Shown: positions 46,263-60,500 of the stretch, one piece after another
Layout: each line of letters opens with the position of its first letter
Numbering within the stretch: position 1 is the first letter of the stretch
From: Parasponia andersonii
Taxonomy: Eukaryota; Streptophyta; Magnoliopsida; Rosales; Cannabaceae
Direction of reading: 5' to 3'
Length of the DNA: 64,000 nt
Assembly: GCA_002914805.1 (NCBI GenBank)
Contig: JXTB01000124.1
Span: 567,939 to 631,938, forward strand
Notes under the pieces: model-generated
The model's database searches: none
Seen by the model: only the letters and a program-made list of their open reading frames with translations
Told to the model about the DNA's origin: nothing
Made by a program: the position numbers and the translations under genes

Positions 46263-46520
46263 TTCATAAACAAACCTAATAAGAATAAGACAAATAATAA
46301 TCCCAGTACAAGAACAAAAGTCCCAATAATCGCAAGTAATTAATGAACTCCGCTAGTGTCGTGCACCGTCAATTTATCCTCACTTTTGTCATATTTGTTT
46401 GTCCCCAAGAATCAATTTGATAGGTTGAATGAGTAGTGTATATTACCAACTTTCTTGTAATTTAGTTACCTGACTTAAAAAAAAATATATGACAAAACAA
46501 ATAACTGAATAAGCAACAAG
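46263..46520. repeat. Direct repeat flanking the AAA-ATPase gene, right copy
   Basis: The partner of 41574-41895: CCTAATAAGAATAA, AAAGTCCCAATAAT, TTTTGTCATATTTG, GATAGGTTGAATGAGT, ATTACCAACTTTCTTG and AAGCAACA occur in the same order. It lies about 1 kb upstream of the gene. Confidence 0.7.
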
Positions 46521-48937
46521 AAGCATTTATAGTTGCTGCGGTTAAATAAATATATATTAATCCTCGGAAACTAGACATCGTCCAACAATAAGGAAATTCA
46601 CCAAGTCAACAGAATACCATCCCGGAATTAATGAACTTGAACAAGAATATTCTAAAGCTCCATTTTAGATTAACGCGGTCTTGAATTCTCATCCACTTCA
46701 ATGAATTCCTGCAGCACTTAATTCTATTATGATTTCAGCTTATGAACAAAAAATTTCTCTTCAACCCCATTATACTTGTATTATTAAAGGAACTTGTGAC
46801 ATGTTATTTTTTTTTATTTCAATTTTAGAACTCGGGGATAAATTAATGAAAAGGATTCTTTAATTTATGATATGCACGTAGCTTTGTACCTCCTCCAGTT
46901 CTTTTCATTTTTATTTTTATCCCTGCATCCCAAATACTCGAATGATAAGATACGTAAGATATATTATATTTTGTTGCAATAATCATGAATAGAAAACTTG
47001 AAACATGTATTGAATTTGCCTTTTTTTAAAATTTAAAAAAAAGTGTTATTTGCCTATATCCGCTAAATTGCTTGCAGGGTATAACAGACAATTTCTTCTG
47101 CAATATGACAATTTTTGGTAAGCGACTGTGAAAATTTGCATAATGAAAATAAGAATACTTAGTTAGCATTTTTGGGAATTCTCAGGGAAGGAAAGAACGC
47201 AAGTTATTTATATCTAAATTTGTTTGTCTCTTTTATTCTTTTACAGACAACACTTGCAAATGTTCTAAATACCATTCACCAACAATGTTGGAAAAATGTA
47301 TATTGGAAAAACGTGTCCTTTTAATTTTTTTAGAGCGTAAAAGAGAGTGCTAGTACTTTTTTCCAAATAAATTTAATATTATTAACTAATTAAATAATGA
47401 CAACTCATTTATGACACGTATTATCCCATAAACTATTTATGGGAAAGAAATTTCTAAAGCTTAAGACTTCTTTTGGAGCTCGGATTTTGAAGGATTAAAA
47501 ATTACAAAGAAAAAATCATGAAAAAAAAAGAAAATATTTTTTCTAATAATATATATAATTTTATTTTCACATTTTTCCGTTTTACTAATTTATGCGTTAA
47601 AATTCCATATGCTTAAAAAAATTATCAAATTAAACTCCTGGTTTTCTTCAAAAAAAAAAAAATTCTATCATTTTTTTAGTCCAAACAAAAAAAAAATTGA
47701 ATCTTTTAAAAAAAAATTTCTTCCAAAAATAAAAAAAAATTTCTTCCAGAAATCCAAATTCCAAATGGAGCATAAGTGATATTTCCAAAAAGTACCGAAA
47801 TAATCAAAAAGAGTGTAGTTCCAAACGGAGCATAAATGAAATTTATAAAAGCTATCAAAATAATCTAGAAGAACATACATCTAATAAGCGGGGTAGTTGG
47901 AGCTTAGAACAACAAGTAGCCTAAGAGCTTTGACAATCCAGGAATTTGCTACAAGACTAATTTGTTTTAGAATTATCCTTTGTGCATTTCAACTTTTCCA
48001 TAAGTAATTATAAGTTAGGACTCTCAGATCATTTGAATAACATAATGTCAACTCCTAATTACAAGTCTATCATACAACAAAGCAATACTTTACCCAAAAG
48101 AGCTTAGTACCCCAAACATTTGACACTATGCCAGATTCATTAATTGACAAGTTAATGCCATATTTACTAATTTATAATAGACTGGAAAGAGAACGAAAAT
48201 TAGGAAAATAATTCACTTTCTCTTTTATTTATATATTTATTTATCTATTTGGAACATAATATTTTTTTAAAAAAATTCACATAACTAATTAAATTTTGAA
48301 ATGATGACTCAACTTTTGATTCTTTCTTGTTACTCAATAAATCCATTCCCTTTCATTTTCTCATTATTTTCATTACATACCCTAAATATCTTACCTTTCG
48401 AAAGAGATAGAAAGTTGAGAATTAGAAGCCATGTTGGTTATTTGATCTTCCAAGCGAAAGCGGATGTGTCTCTTCTAGGAGTTTTATCGTCCCACGTCTG
48501 TTATAATTAAAAAAAAAAAAAAGTATAACAAGATTTAATCATGTACGAACACAAATAGGAAGAAATGATTTTCATTCTAAAAAGTTCAAAATATAAAAAA
48601 AATGAGAAAATTGCATTGACACAGTTTTGACACACTTTGACCCAAAAAATAGAGAATCAATGAAATTTTTATGATCATTTAACTATTTTATTCTTTCATT
48701 TTAATTTAAAATATTAAGTGATGTTCTAGTAGAAAATTTTCTTATCATTAAAATCTTTTCATTTAGTATCACCAATTTTTTTTTCGTTTTTGTAAAATTT
48801 GACTAATATATGAGATGTCTATTTAACTAGTAGTTTGTCTAGCGGATGTTATTCTAATATTGATCCCATTTTTTTTTTAATTTTACTAATATATGAGATG
48901 CTTAGACTAATATTTTGTGTCCAGTGAATGCTATTCT
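46521..48937. other. AT-rich spacer, with possible MITE relics
   Basis: No gene recognised. Near 47459-47775 a CTTAAGACTTCTTTTGGAGC start and a TTCCAAATGGAGCATAAG end form a loose inverted repeat, and TTCCAAACGGAGCATAA follows near 47820; these look like ends of MITEs with GGCTCCGTTTGG-type termini. The remainder is poly-A/T rich. Confidence 0.4.
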
Positions 48938-49479
48938 TGTTCAACAAATTAATAATTGTGGCACCACTGACCACATTATTGCAGTTGTTGTTCACATTAT
49001 AAGAAGAAAAAAAAATACTCACCAACTAGCCGCAATAGCAACAGTAAAATGATCAGTCATAATAGCAACAGTAAAAAAGTAGTGGTCTCACTTGTTCATA
49101 TCACCTTGCAAGATTTATAAATACGAGAGTTTCATCACTTGTTTTGTATCCAATTATAAAATCTTCTTCCTTTCTAAGAGAGAATTTAGGCCTAGGAATT
49201 CCTCTTAATGTCTCACTTATTTTCTCCTAAATTGTTTAGAGAATGTTTTCTCCTATTTAAGAGAAAAATGTTAATTTGTTCTCTCCTTATATTAAGAGAA
49301 AACTAAGTTGTAATCTCCTTTTCAGAGTGAAATTTTTCACAGCCTTGTCCGTAGATGTAGTTTAAATTGGGTGAACTATGTTAAATCTTTTGTGTATCTT
49401 ATTTTTTTTTATTTTATCTAAATTTTTTCAACTCGTATTCTAATTGTGTATTGTCACTTCTGCAATACTGATCTCGTAA
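48938..49479 (+). repeat. 5' LTR of copia element 1
   Basis: It matches 53121-53635 from TGTTCAACAAATTAATAATT through GAGTGAAATTTTTCACAGCC to the CTGATCTCGTAA end. A TATA-like TTATAAATACGAG lies near 49116. The primer site begins directly after it. Confidence 0.87.
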
Positions 49480-49659
49480 TAGTGATAGAGCCATTGGTTA
49501 GAGTACTATTCACATATGCATATTATTCATTTGTATGGTACTATTCACGTATATAGTATTGTTCATATATAATGAAACAGTGGTAGCTAAACAAATCATG
49601 GTGAACAAAAATAGTGGCGAAATTCAGTATTAAGAAGTGTAATAGAAGTAATTTCTCTC

Positions 49660-50345
49660 AATAGAAAATGAAGATAAAGGCAATCTTGAGAAAAAATAAT
49701 TATTTAGTAGTAATTGAGGAAAAGCCTGCTGAGATTACTGATGATAAAAAGTGGGACGAGATGGATGACAATGCTATCACTAACTTATATCTGGCACTAG
49801 CAGATAGAGTCTTATCGAGCATTGAAGAGAAAAAGTCAACCAAGGAGATTTAAGATATGCTGACAAAGTTGTATCATACCAAGTCACTTCATATCAAAAT
49901 TTTCTTAAAGTGAAAGCTTTACACCTTTCAAATAGTAGAATCAATAATAGTGACCGACCACATCAATATTCTCAATACTCTATTTTCATAACTCACAGTA
50001 ATAGAGCCAAAAATAGAGGATAACAAACATGCAAAAATCTTACTTCAGAATTTACTTGATTCATATGACTAACTCATTATAAATGTGACCAGTAATAATA
50101 TAACTCTAGTTTTCAACGATCTTATAGCTATTATTCTTGAAGAAGAAAATCAGTGTAAGAACAGAGAAGATAGATTGATAAGTTCACAACAAGCAAAGGC
50201 TTTGACAATAAGAGGGATATCAACAAAGCGTGGCCCTAGTGTGAGTCAGAGTCATGTTAGATCAAAGTCAAGAAATAAGAAGAATATTAAGTGTTATCAC
50301 TATGGTAAGAAAGGGCACATTGAAAGAGAGTATTAGCAACTCAAG
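49660..50345 (+). pseudogene. gag region of copia element 1
   Basis: It opens near 49668 with MKIKAILRKNNYLVVIEEKP and contains LYLALADRVLSSIEEKKSTK, the usual copia gag (UBN2-type) landmarks. A zinc-knuckle region, CYHYGKKGHIE, lies near 50290-50330. Decayed. Confidence 0.8.
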
Positions 50346-50459
50346 AAAAATGAAGATTCCAGAAAAAAGGATCTCGAGTTATCAAATTCTCAGGGAAATG
50401 TTGCAAGTAATTCAGATGATGGAAAAATTCTATACAGCCAAGTAACAATAGTTTCTAAG

Positions 50460-53000
50460 GACAGACGGTAGCTCACTGATATTTGGTTAGTGAATTCGAG
50501 AGTAACATGATACATGACTTCCCACAAAAAGTAGTTTCACATATATGAACCTATCTCTGAATGATCTATGTTCATGGGTAATGACTATGCCTTAGAGATC
50601 GTTAGGATTGGTACCATTAAGATGAAAATGTATGATGACACTATTCGTAATATTTAAGAGGTGCGATATATAAAGAGTCTCAAGAAAAATTTATTATTTT
50701 TTAGACAATTAGATAACCTTGATTGCAAAACTCATGTTGATAATGGAATCATGAAGATTAAGTGTTTGAGGATAAACGATGAAGGAGAATATGTAAGCGA
50801 TGAATTTGATAACTTCTATCAACAAGAAGGTATGAAGAGGCAGTTTACAGCGATATACATTCCTCAGCAAAATGGAGTGGCAGAGTAGATGAATAGAACC
50901 TTATTAGGATAAGAGTAATGTAGAGAGCTAGAAGTTTACCAAAGACATTCTAAGCAGAAGCAGTCACAATTTCCTGTTATGTGATCAATCTATCTCTATC
51001 AATTGCAATTGATCTAAAGACACCTATGAAGATATGGACTAGTAAGTCAGCTAATTATTCTCGCTTACATACATTTAGAAGTCCTATGTATGTGATGTGC
51101 GATGCACAAGAAATCACAAAACTATATTCAAAGTCCAGAAAGTGTGTATTCTTAGGATATACTAATGGAATCAAGGGGTATCACCTATGGGATCGCATTT
51201 CCTATAAGGTTGTCATCAACAAAGATATGATATTTGCAGATTACAAACTGTAAGAGAATGGAGACGAGAGGAATCTATAAACTATTACAGTTCAAGTAGA
51301 AAAGAACGTTGAAGATTCGGATTCTTCTGAAGCAACACCATAGCACAACGTAGAAGAACCAATCGAGGAAGAGGCTTTTGAAATCCGTTAGTCAACTCGT
51401 GAGAGAAGACTACCGGCACGACACTCAGATTATATCACTAAGAGCAATATTGCATACTACCTTCTAACAGAGGATGGAAAGCCAACAACTTTCCATGAGG
51501 CTACCAAAAGCCCGGATGTATCCCTATGGATGACAGCAATGTAAAAAGAAATTGAAGCCCTTCATAAGAATAAGACATGGGATCTTGTTTCGCTACCATA
51601 AGAAAGGAAGGCCATTAGAAACAAATAGGTCTACAAGATAAAGCGTGATAGCAATGATCAAGTGGAGCAATATCGTATATAATTGATGGTAAAGAGATAT
51701 GCTTAGAAAGAAGGTGTTGACTTTAACAAGATACTTTTACCTATGGCTCGACTAACAATAGTTAGAGTGGTTCTTATGATGTATACTATGTTTGACCTAC
51801 ATCTAGAGCAGCTAAATATGAAAACTGCTTTTTTTCATAGAGAACTTGAAGAAAAAATTTATATACTCCAACCAGAAAGTTTCGCTAAAATAGTCAAGGA
51901 GAACTTAGTTTGCAATTTGAACAAATCTTTATACAGTCTCAAACAGGTACCGAGGTATTGGTATAAGAGATTTGATTCTTTCATTATAAGTTTTGGGTAC
52001 AACAAACTCAGTTTAGGCCACTGCATATACTTCAGATGGTTTGATAAAGATAGTGATTTCATTATCTTATTATTTTACGTAGATGATATATTGGTAGTAG
52101 GCCCTAACAAAGGTAGAGTCTAAGAATTAAAGATATAGTTGGCTAGAGAATTTGATATGAAGAACTTAGGACCAGCAAACAAGATTCTAGAGATGTAAAT
52201 TCACCGAGACAGAGGTAACAGGAAGATTTGGTTTTCTCATAAGAATTATTTAAAGACAATCTTACGATATTTTAATATGCAAGATTGTAAGCCAAATTCT
52301 ACCCCACTTCCTGTTAACTTCAAGTTATTCTCCGGGATATGTCTTAGCAATGAAGCAGAGATGATGGAGATATCTTGAGTATCGTATGCATTAGTACAAG
52401 AAACCTAATATTTGCTATAATATATACAAGACTAGATATTACATAAGTAGTGAGAGTGGTTAGTCAGTAGCGAATCTTGATAGAGAGCATTGGAATTTTG
52501 TGAAAAGGGTTCTGAGGTATATCAAAGGAACCTCAGATATTGCATTATGTTATGAAGGATCAGAATTTGCTCTCAGAGGATATGTTGATTCAGATTTCGC
52601 AAGTGATTTTGACAAACGAATATCTACTATAAGCTATGTGTTTACTCTTGCAGAATGAGCTATAAATTGAGTTTCGAAACAGCAAATTGTTGTAGCTTTA
52701 TATACAATAGAAGCAGAATACACAGCGGCTACGCAAGCTTGCATAGAGTCTATTTAGGTTAAAAGGTTATTGGAAGAGCTCGGGCACAAACAAGAAAAAA
52801 TTCATCTGTTTTGTGACAATTAGAGTGTCTTCCACATTGTAAAGAATCTAGCCTTTCATTCTAGGACAAAGCACATAAGTATTCAATATCACTTTGTTCG
52901 AGAAGTAATAGAAGATGGAAGTGTGGATATAAAGAAAATTCACACCAAAAAGAACCTACTAGAAGTTTTAAAGAAACTAATCAATACTGACAAGTTCTAA
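50460..53000 (+). pseudogene. pol region of copia element 1 (protease trace, integrase, RT, RNase H)
   Basis: Integrase sequence lies at about 50800-51260 (QFTAIYIPQQNGVAE; SRKCVFLGYTNGIKGYHLWD). RT lies at about 51480-52200, with MKTAFFHRELEEKIYILQPE, NKSLYSLKQVPRYWYKRFDS and FYVDDILVVGP. RNase H and its tail are at about 52550-53000. Integrase before RT is diagnostic of copia. The frame is broken many times. Confidence 0.87.
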
Positions 53001-53120
53001 TAGTGTAGATCCTCATATAGCCTAGGAGATACATAAGCATATAAAGACCTGATAAGCGAAGAAAATAGAGATTAATCAAGTATGAAGACATGATTAAAAT
53101 CTAGTCTTCAAATAGAAGAA

Positions 53121-53635
53121 TGTTAAACAAATCAACAGTTGTGGCTCCACCAATTATATTGTTGCAGTTATTGTTCACATTATAGGAAAAGAGATGCTCA
53201 TCAACCAACTGTAATAGTAACAGTAAAAAGATGGTGTTCTTACTTATTCATACTACCTTTCAAGATTTATAATTACGAAAGGTTCATCATTTATTTTGTA
53301 TCCTATTCTAAAATTCTCTTCTTTTTTAAGAGAGAATTCAAGGCTGAGAATTCCTCTTAGTATCCCACTTATTTTCTCCTAAATTGTTTAGAGAGAACAT
53401 TTTTTCCTATTGAGAGAGAGAGAGAGAGATTCATTTATTCTCTCCTTATATTTAGAGATAAGTAAGTTGTAATCTTTTTTTTTATAGTAAAATTTTTCAC
53501 AGCCTTATCTGCAGATATAACCTAAATTGGGTGAAACACGTTAAATCTTTTGTACACTTTATCTTTTTCATTTTGCCTAGATTTTCTTAACTCGTATTTT
53601 AGTGTGTGTTGTCGCGGAAAGCTGATCTCTTAACA
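53121..53635 (+). repeat. 3' LTR of copia element 1
   Basis: It follows the purine run AATAGAAGAA and begins TGTTAAACAAATCAACAGTT; it ends CTTAACA at 53635. It has a GA microsatellite near 53416-53430 not present in the 5' LTR. Confidence 0.87.
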
Positions 53636-53996
53636 ATTTTAAGTTCAATATTAAAACAAGGATGATGCTAGAGATACACAAACTATAATCTTGAATTTTT
53701 TATAATAACACATGTGAAATATAAGTTACCATTATTCAATTATTGTATTAGAACTTACTATAAATAAGTTTAATGATATTTATTAATTAAATAATAATAA
53801 ATCACACATTCAAAACTTGGAACAAGAGTTGAGATTCCTAACATTAATTTTTAAAACAAATATTCGACATTAATTTCTGGAAAGTAAAACAAGCTTCTCT
53901 TAAAAATAAATAAATAAATTAACCAAGCAAGTAGATTAACAAAAGTAAAGCTCACAATATATTAAATTTAAGAAAAGAAGCAGAAGCAAAAAAAAG

Positions 53997-55328
53997 TTAA
54001 ATAAATCCGTACCTCGAATTGACATTCAATACCTCGATATTATCATCCTTCATAATATCTGGGAGCGAAATCAAACTTGGAGTAAAATGGATTACTTCAA
54101 ACTCAGACTTAAAACCTTCAATCTTGAGATACTTGTATCTTTGGCACTGTAAATAGTCATAGTAAATCAATTCATCGCCAATAGAATTGAACATCAGTAA
54201 AGCTCCATTTTCTAATTAACTTATAGGTTGATATAAGCCATTGCCTAAATCAATGGACAACAACTTAGTTCAAGATTCCCAGATATTATTTTCTTTCATC
54301 ATCCATACATCAATGTGACCATAACCAAAACTATCATACAAACAAAGAGAACTAAAACTCCCATGGCCAAATGATGGAACATTCTCTGCTCATGATGATC
54401 ATAATAAGGTCGTGATATTGTAACACTGCGAAAGTAGCACTCTTCCTTGTCCAAGTCAAATGAATATACTATGGGATAAGGTAATCATGAAACTTTGACC
54501 AATGTACCTTGCAGTTCGTACTGTTTGTTGACCATAATTCATGAACTTGATGACCATAGGAACATATCGTGAAGTTCGAATCAGTAAGTTTTTTAGCCAA
54601 TACCTGATGAAGAGCTCCACATGATAGGTAGTGAAGCAATGTCGCTTTAGATGGGACAAGATGGATAAGCATTAATACCGTTAGTTTTCAAGGATTTACC
54701 AATCCAATAATTTCTCTCGGCCCCAATTGTGTGTACCTGAGCCCATATGTTACCACGTCTAAGCAACACCGAGTCTGAATTAGGATTCTCTAACACAGTA
54801 ATCCATGTATTAATCACTTTATATTGATTACTCTTTGGACTGATACCGAACCCGTAAAAGACCAAAGTTTCCTCACATAACTTACAAAATCTACTATTAG
54901 GAAGATTTATAAATTATTGGCACGTGATTGGATTGCAAACGACATGTGACATGGTTCCTTCAGGCAAAGTAAGCGATTACACAAATTCACAATCATGCAC
55001 TTGTGATACTTTTGAAGTACCTTGACCAAATATTACCCCTTCCTTTTATTGATGATTCTAGTGTGAAAGCTGAGGAGTTTGGTATCATCATTTTGGACTT
55101 TTTAGAGCATAACTTGGACCTTCAATTTTAGTTTCGATTTGGCTTTTGTTTTGGAAAAAAAAGAACTAGTACAACATTTATCCTTTGCATATTCACACCA
55201 TAAGTATCCAAAATCGAAATCACTCCTATTTTCAGGCTTAATTAAGTAAAGATTTCTTTAGACGCGACCATAGTACATGTTTCGAATACATGTTTCGAAC
55301 CAAAGGACATGTCTTTGCTTGTGCCTGA
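53997..55328 (-). pseudogene. F-box/FBA-type gene, body (second part of a gene split by copia element 2)
   Basis: Host gene, minus strand. Landmarks in order: a QNDDTKLLSFHTRIINKRKG-like segment near 55060-55100, CNRLLCLPEGT, HVVCNPIT, INLPN near 54900-54990, then LVFYGFGISPKSNQYKVINT, the F-box-associated domain of CPR1-like proteins, and a C-terminus GALLMFNSIGDELIYYDYLQ closing with a stop at 53997. Members select substrates for SCF ubiquitin ligases. Several frameshifts and stops interrupt it between about 54650 and 54200 and upstream of 54870, so it is a pseudogene. Its F-box lies beyond the inserted retroelement, at 61839-62026. Confidence 0.82.
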
Positions 55329-55838
55329 TATTGGGTTTTCTCATGTAACCTAATATGTGGGCTATGGGATTTTATAACAATTATATAATATTAGGATTGT
55401 CTAATTAAGTGAGGCCATTAAGTTATCTAATTATGGGCTTAGGAAATTACCTATTTAGTATAGACTCTATAATATATGGTTACCTAATTCTAGTCCAATA
55501 AGGATTGATGGTGTCTATATTGGTTACTAGTATATAAAGACATAATTATTAGGGTTTTTGTCCCCAAGTCAAATAGAACGTGTGCGCTTCTTCTCTACCT
55601 CCATCAATAAAGAGAGTTCCCATTGAGCATACATAGAGTATTTTGGCTATGAAAGACCTTCTACCCTTAGGCTCTAATTAATTAATTGCTTTCACTAACG
55701 TGATCTCATCCTTTGTTGTCAGACACAATAGATCCAGGTTAGTCACGAGTTTTCTCTTAATAAATCTTTTCCTGACAATTTGGTGTGACAGATCCTAAGA
55801 TTGTATTTGGTTTAACAATCCATTATATACATCTAACA
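55329..55838 (+). repeat. 5' LTR of copia element 2
   Basis: It matches 61331-61838 throughout, for example CTAATTCTAGTCCAATAAGG, CTAGTATATAAAGACATAA (promoter-like) and AACAATCCATTATATACATC. It ends ATCTAACA, followed by a worn GTCGTATCATAG primer site. Confidence 0.9.
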
Positions 55839-56989
55839 AGTCGTATCATAGTAGGAAATCATGTTGAATTGCTTAGGATAATCATCCATGTCTCTGTTTT
55901 GTGATATCTTTACCTATTTGGATTTGCAGGGTTTAGATATAATATATATGATTGATGAAATTTTCATAATTATGTTGAGATATTGAGTATTTGAAAGTTG
56001 AATTCTGAGTTTTGGATCATAAAGTTTGCAGATTAGGGCGAAAAATCGCATTAGGTTTAAGTTACCTGATTTTAAAATCGAGTAATTAATACTAAAGCTA
56101 GAACTGTGCCACATTGGTGGTGTTGCAATACCCAAAATAGAGAGTCAGCCCTGCGGCACCAATCAATGGACCTGGGTTTAGAATTTTTTTTCTTTTCTTT
56201 AGGTCAAAATTTTGACCAAATTAAGGTTTATGGTCTTGTTTTTGGGTAGAATTGAGTCGTTTTTGACTCAATTCAAGGAGTTCTAACCTAAAACTTAACC
56301 AATCAATTTTATTTTCTTAACCCAGCTTTCAGTAGAACCTACACTTTATTCGTTGAAAACTCTATTTGACTTTAAGAGTTGATAAAAATGCTTAAAACTC
56401 AATCGGTCATTCATTAATATTTGTGCATTCAAATTTTCAGTTTAATATTTTGGGCATTTTGGTTATTATTTTCTTTGCACTATCTGTTTAAATATTTTGA
56501 AATAGATGAGTTGAAACAACATGTTACCAAAGTAACCTCTATTGCATAGATTTATTTATTTTGAAATATTTGAATGTTTGTGTGTTTATTGTTCATGAGA
56601 ATAATTATCAGCTTAAGGAAAGGTGATTATTTGGCCAAATAATGAATACACCTGTGATAATAGATAAGTGATGGTTATTCAGTTTCTATGTGGGTTGTAA
56701 ATCGGCCCAAAGGAATATTTACTGTCTAACAGGATTTACTGTCAATATTTGAATACTGCACTGAAGAGTACCATTTACAAGTTAACAAGTCGGGCCAAAG
56801 GAAGGCTTATTAATGTTAATCTAAGTATCTTGTGATGGGAGTCCACCTTATATGTTTATGTCATGCTAGTGTATCTTATTCTTGTATATTTAGTTTATGA
56901 CATATTTTAATGTGAGTTGTTACTTTTCTATTTTTGTTCTTTGTTCAGTTTTTGCTTCAAGCAAATCTACTAATTTGAATTCAATTTCT

Positions 56990-57560
56990 GTGGTTAACAA
57001 CACAAACTTCAAGAAGTGAAAAGAGCATGTTATGATTGTGCTTGGCTGCATGGATTTGGACCTTACACTCAGGAAAGAATAACCTGCTGTTCTTATAGAT
57101 GAAAGTTCTGCTATAGATATTAAGAACTTTGAGTAGTGGGAACGTTCTAATAGCATGAGTGTCTAATCTGGCTTCAAAACTAAAAGCACTTAAGTTAGAG
57201 CTGTCGGATGACTTGCTCATACAATTAGTCATACTATCTCTTTCACTAAAATTCAGTAAATTTAAAGTGAGTTATAACACCCAGAAAGAAAAATGGACTC
57301 TTAACAAGCTCATATCTCAGTATGTGCAAGAATATGATAGACTGAAGCGAGATAAAACAGAGAGTGCTCACTTAGAAACAACTTCTTAAGATAAAAAAAA
57401 AAAAAGACTACGAGTAAAGGAGCTTCATTTGGAAATTCACATAATAAAGTGCAAAAGAAACAAGATGATGAATCAGCTTGTTTCTTCTATAAGAAGGCAA
57501 GATATGTGAAGAAGGAATATCCCAAATACGTAAGCTAGCGTGCCAAGAAGGGTAAGATTC
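56990..57560 (+). pseudogene. gag region of copia element 2
   Basis: It contains a segment with LASKLKALKLELSDDLLIQL, VILSLSLKFSKFKVSYNTQK and YVQEYDRLKRD (57160-57389), typical copia gag, followed by a Cys-rich zinc-knuckle region near 57475-57530. Decayed. Confidence 0.78.
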
Positions 57561-57599
57561 TTAATTTTGTCTATTCTGAGGTTAATTTTGCTTTTGTAT

Positions 57600-60500
57600 A
57601 CAATTATACTTAGTGGGTGGATACCGATGCCACTATTCACATAAGTACGTCTATACAGAGTTATCTGAGGAGCCGTCTATCAAGTGATGAAAGATATATC
57701 TATGTAGGCAACATCGACATAGCTATAGTATAGGCAATAGGTCTATTTAGGTTGCAATTAGGTATTAATTTATTTTTGGATTTGGTTGAGACATTCGTTG
57801 CATCGTCATTTAGAAGGAATTTAATTTCCATTTCAGTTTTGGATAAATCTGATTATTCTTGTTCATATAGAAATAATAATTTTATCTTTTTCAAGATTCT
57901 AATATTATTGTGATTGGTACTTTGATTGATAACCTATATAAAGTTGACACTACTACCTCAATTAATGAAATTTTGCATGTCAAGAAACATGGTACAAAAC
58001 ATAAAACCGTTGAGAATTCCTCTATGTTATAGCACAAATGATTAGAACACATCTCTAAATAGAGAATATAGTGTCTTATGTTAGATGGAATTCTTGACCT
58101 ACTTGACCTCACAGATTTCATAGTTTGTGTTAAGTGTATTAAAGGTAAACAGAAAAATTTATGTAAATTAGGTGCTAATAAGAGTTTCGGTGTCTTAGAA
58201 CTAATACATATTGATATCTACGATCAATTCCCTACGACTTTGTGGAATGACCAATAGTATTTTATCACATTCATAGATGATTACTATCGCTATGGGTACC
58301 TATATTTAATTCATGAGAAATCATAATCCCTCAACATATTTAAGGCTTTCAAAGCCGAAGTTGAAAATCAACTCAACAAGAAAATTAAAGTCATCAAATC
58401 CGATCGTGATGGTGAATACTACGGTAGGTATGATGGATCCGATGAACAATGTCCAGGACCCTTTGCCCAATACCTATAGGAATGCAGAATCATCCCACAA
58501 TACACAATACCAGAGAAACCTAGCATGAATGGTGTTGCTGAGCAACGAAACCAAACACTTAAGGACATGGTGATGAGCATGATTAGTCATTCCTCCTTAC
58601 CTGAATCACTCTGGGGAGAAGCACTAAAGACTGTAGTTTATATATTGAATAGAATACCCAATAAATCAGTAGCTAAAACCTCATATGAATTATAGACATA
58701 CAAGAAGTCTAACATTAGGCACTTGCAAATTTGGGGCTATCCAGCTAAAGCAAGGCTATACAGGCCATATAAAAAGAAATTGGACTTAAGAACAATAAGC
58801 TACTATTTTATTGGCTACTCTGAAAGATATAAAGGTTTCAAATTCTATGATTCCTCTAACAGGTTATTTTTCGAGACGAGTAATGTGAGATTCCTTGAGG
58901 ATGTTGAGTTTGGGAGGGGGGGAGGGGGAGGGAAGAGGGGGGAAATAAGGTAAGGGGTATTGTCTTTGAGAAGGAATTTGTTTCTTTTACTACAGTTGCT
59001 ATTGAAGGTGATCAAGCTCATTTGCCTGACATTATTCAAAAAGCAAATCTAGAAATTCAACAATTGAAGGTGATCAAGCTCATTTGCCTGACATTATTCA
59101 AAAAGCAAATCTAGAAATTCAAGACATTAGTTCGCAACTTCCTATCCTATATGAGGAAGTTGCTCTTGAAGAGTATCCTCAACAACCTTAAGAGAAAGTG
59201 CTATTAAAGAGATCTACTAGGGAAAGGAGAAATGCAATTTTGGATGATTACATCGTCTATCTCCAAGAACATAATCTTGATATAGGAGTATAAAATTATC
59301 CAATTAATTTCACTCAAGCCAAACAGAATTCAAAATCCCAACAGTGGATCACTACCATGGAGGATGAGATGAAATCCATGACAGATAACAACGTTTGGAA
59401 TCTCGTCGAATTGCCAGCAGGAAAGAAACCTATTGGTTATAAATGGATTTTTAAAACCAAAAGGGATTCTAAAGGCAATATCAAGAGACATAAGACTTGT
59501 CTAATTGCCAAAGATTTCACTCAGAAAAAAGGTATTGATTAAAAAGTGACTTTTTCTCTAGTTTCTTTGAAAGAATCATTCAGAATAATTATGGCACTAG
59601 TAGCTCATTTTGATCTGGAGCTACATCAGATAGATGTAAAGACTATGTTTCTCAATAATGATATTGAGGAAATGATTTATATGGTACAACCAGAAAACTT
59701 TGTAAATAGAGATCCAAAGTTTATGGTCTATAAACTAAAGAAATCCATTTATAGTCTCTAACAAGCATCCCATCAACAGTATCATAAGTTCCATCAAGTT
59801 ATTTCTTCATTCGGTTTTAAGGAAAATTCAGTAAATGGATGTTTTTGTCACAAGTTCAGTAGAAGCAAATATATCTTCTTAGTTTTATATGTCGATAACA
59901 TACTTTTGGCAAGCAACTATATATGCTTATTATATGAAACTAAGAGATTTCTATCAAACAAATTTGAGATGAAAGATCTTGGGAATGCCTTTTTTGTGTT
60001 AGGGATTAAAATACACCAAGATCGCTCTTAGGGCAATCTTGGGTTATCGCAAAAGAACTATATCGAAAAGGTGCTTGATAGATTTGGCATGAGCAAATAT
60101 GCCCCAGAAGTTATACCTATTACTAAGGGTGATAAATCCAATCTCATTTAATATCCTAAGAATGAGTTTAAAGCTAAAGAAATGTAGAAAATCCCTTATG
60201 CATTTGTAGTAGGGAGTCTGATGTATGCTCAAGTATGTATGCATTCGGATATAGTGTACATAGTTAGAATGTTAAGTAAATATTTAAGCAACTCTGGTAT
60301 GAATCACTCGATAATAACAAAGAGGTTTTACAATATTTACAAAAAAATAAAATATTATATACTCACTTATTAGAGATATGATCATTTGGAGATCAGGGGA
60401 TATTCCAACTCTAATTATACTGGATACCTAGATAATAAGAGATCCACTTCAAGCTATATTTACCTGCTTGCTGGAAGAACTGTATCATAGAAAAGTGCTA

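Larger units (their letters stand above)
48938..53635 (+). mobile_element. Ty1/copia LTR retrotransposon 1, complete in outline, broken
   Basis: A 4.7-kb fossil element with LTRs at 48938-49479 and 53121-53635, a primer site of the TGGTATCAGAGCC type after the 5' LTR, gag, then integrase before reverse transcriptase (copia order) and RNase H. The flanks ATTCT and ATTTT agree at four of five bases, a worn target-site duplication. The LTRs differ clearly, by more than a tenth, and the coding region has many breaks (well over ten), so it is old and inactive. Confidence 0.9.
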
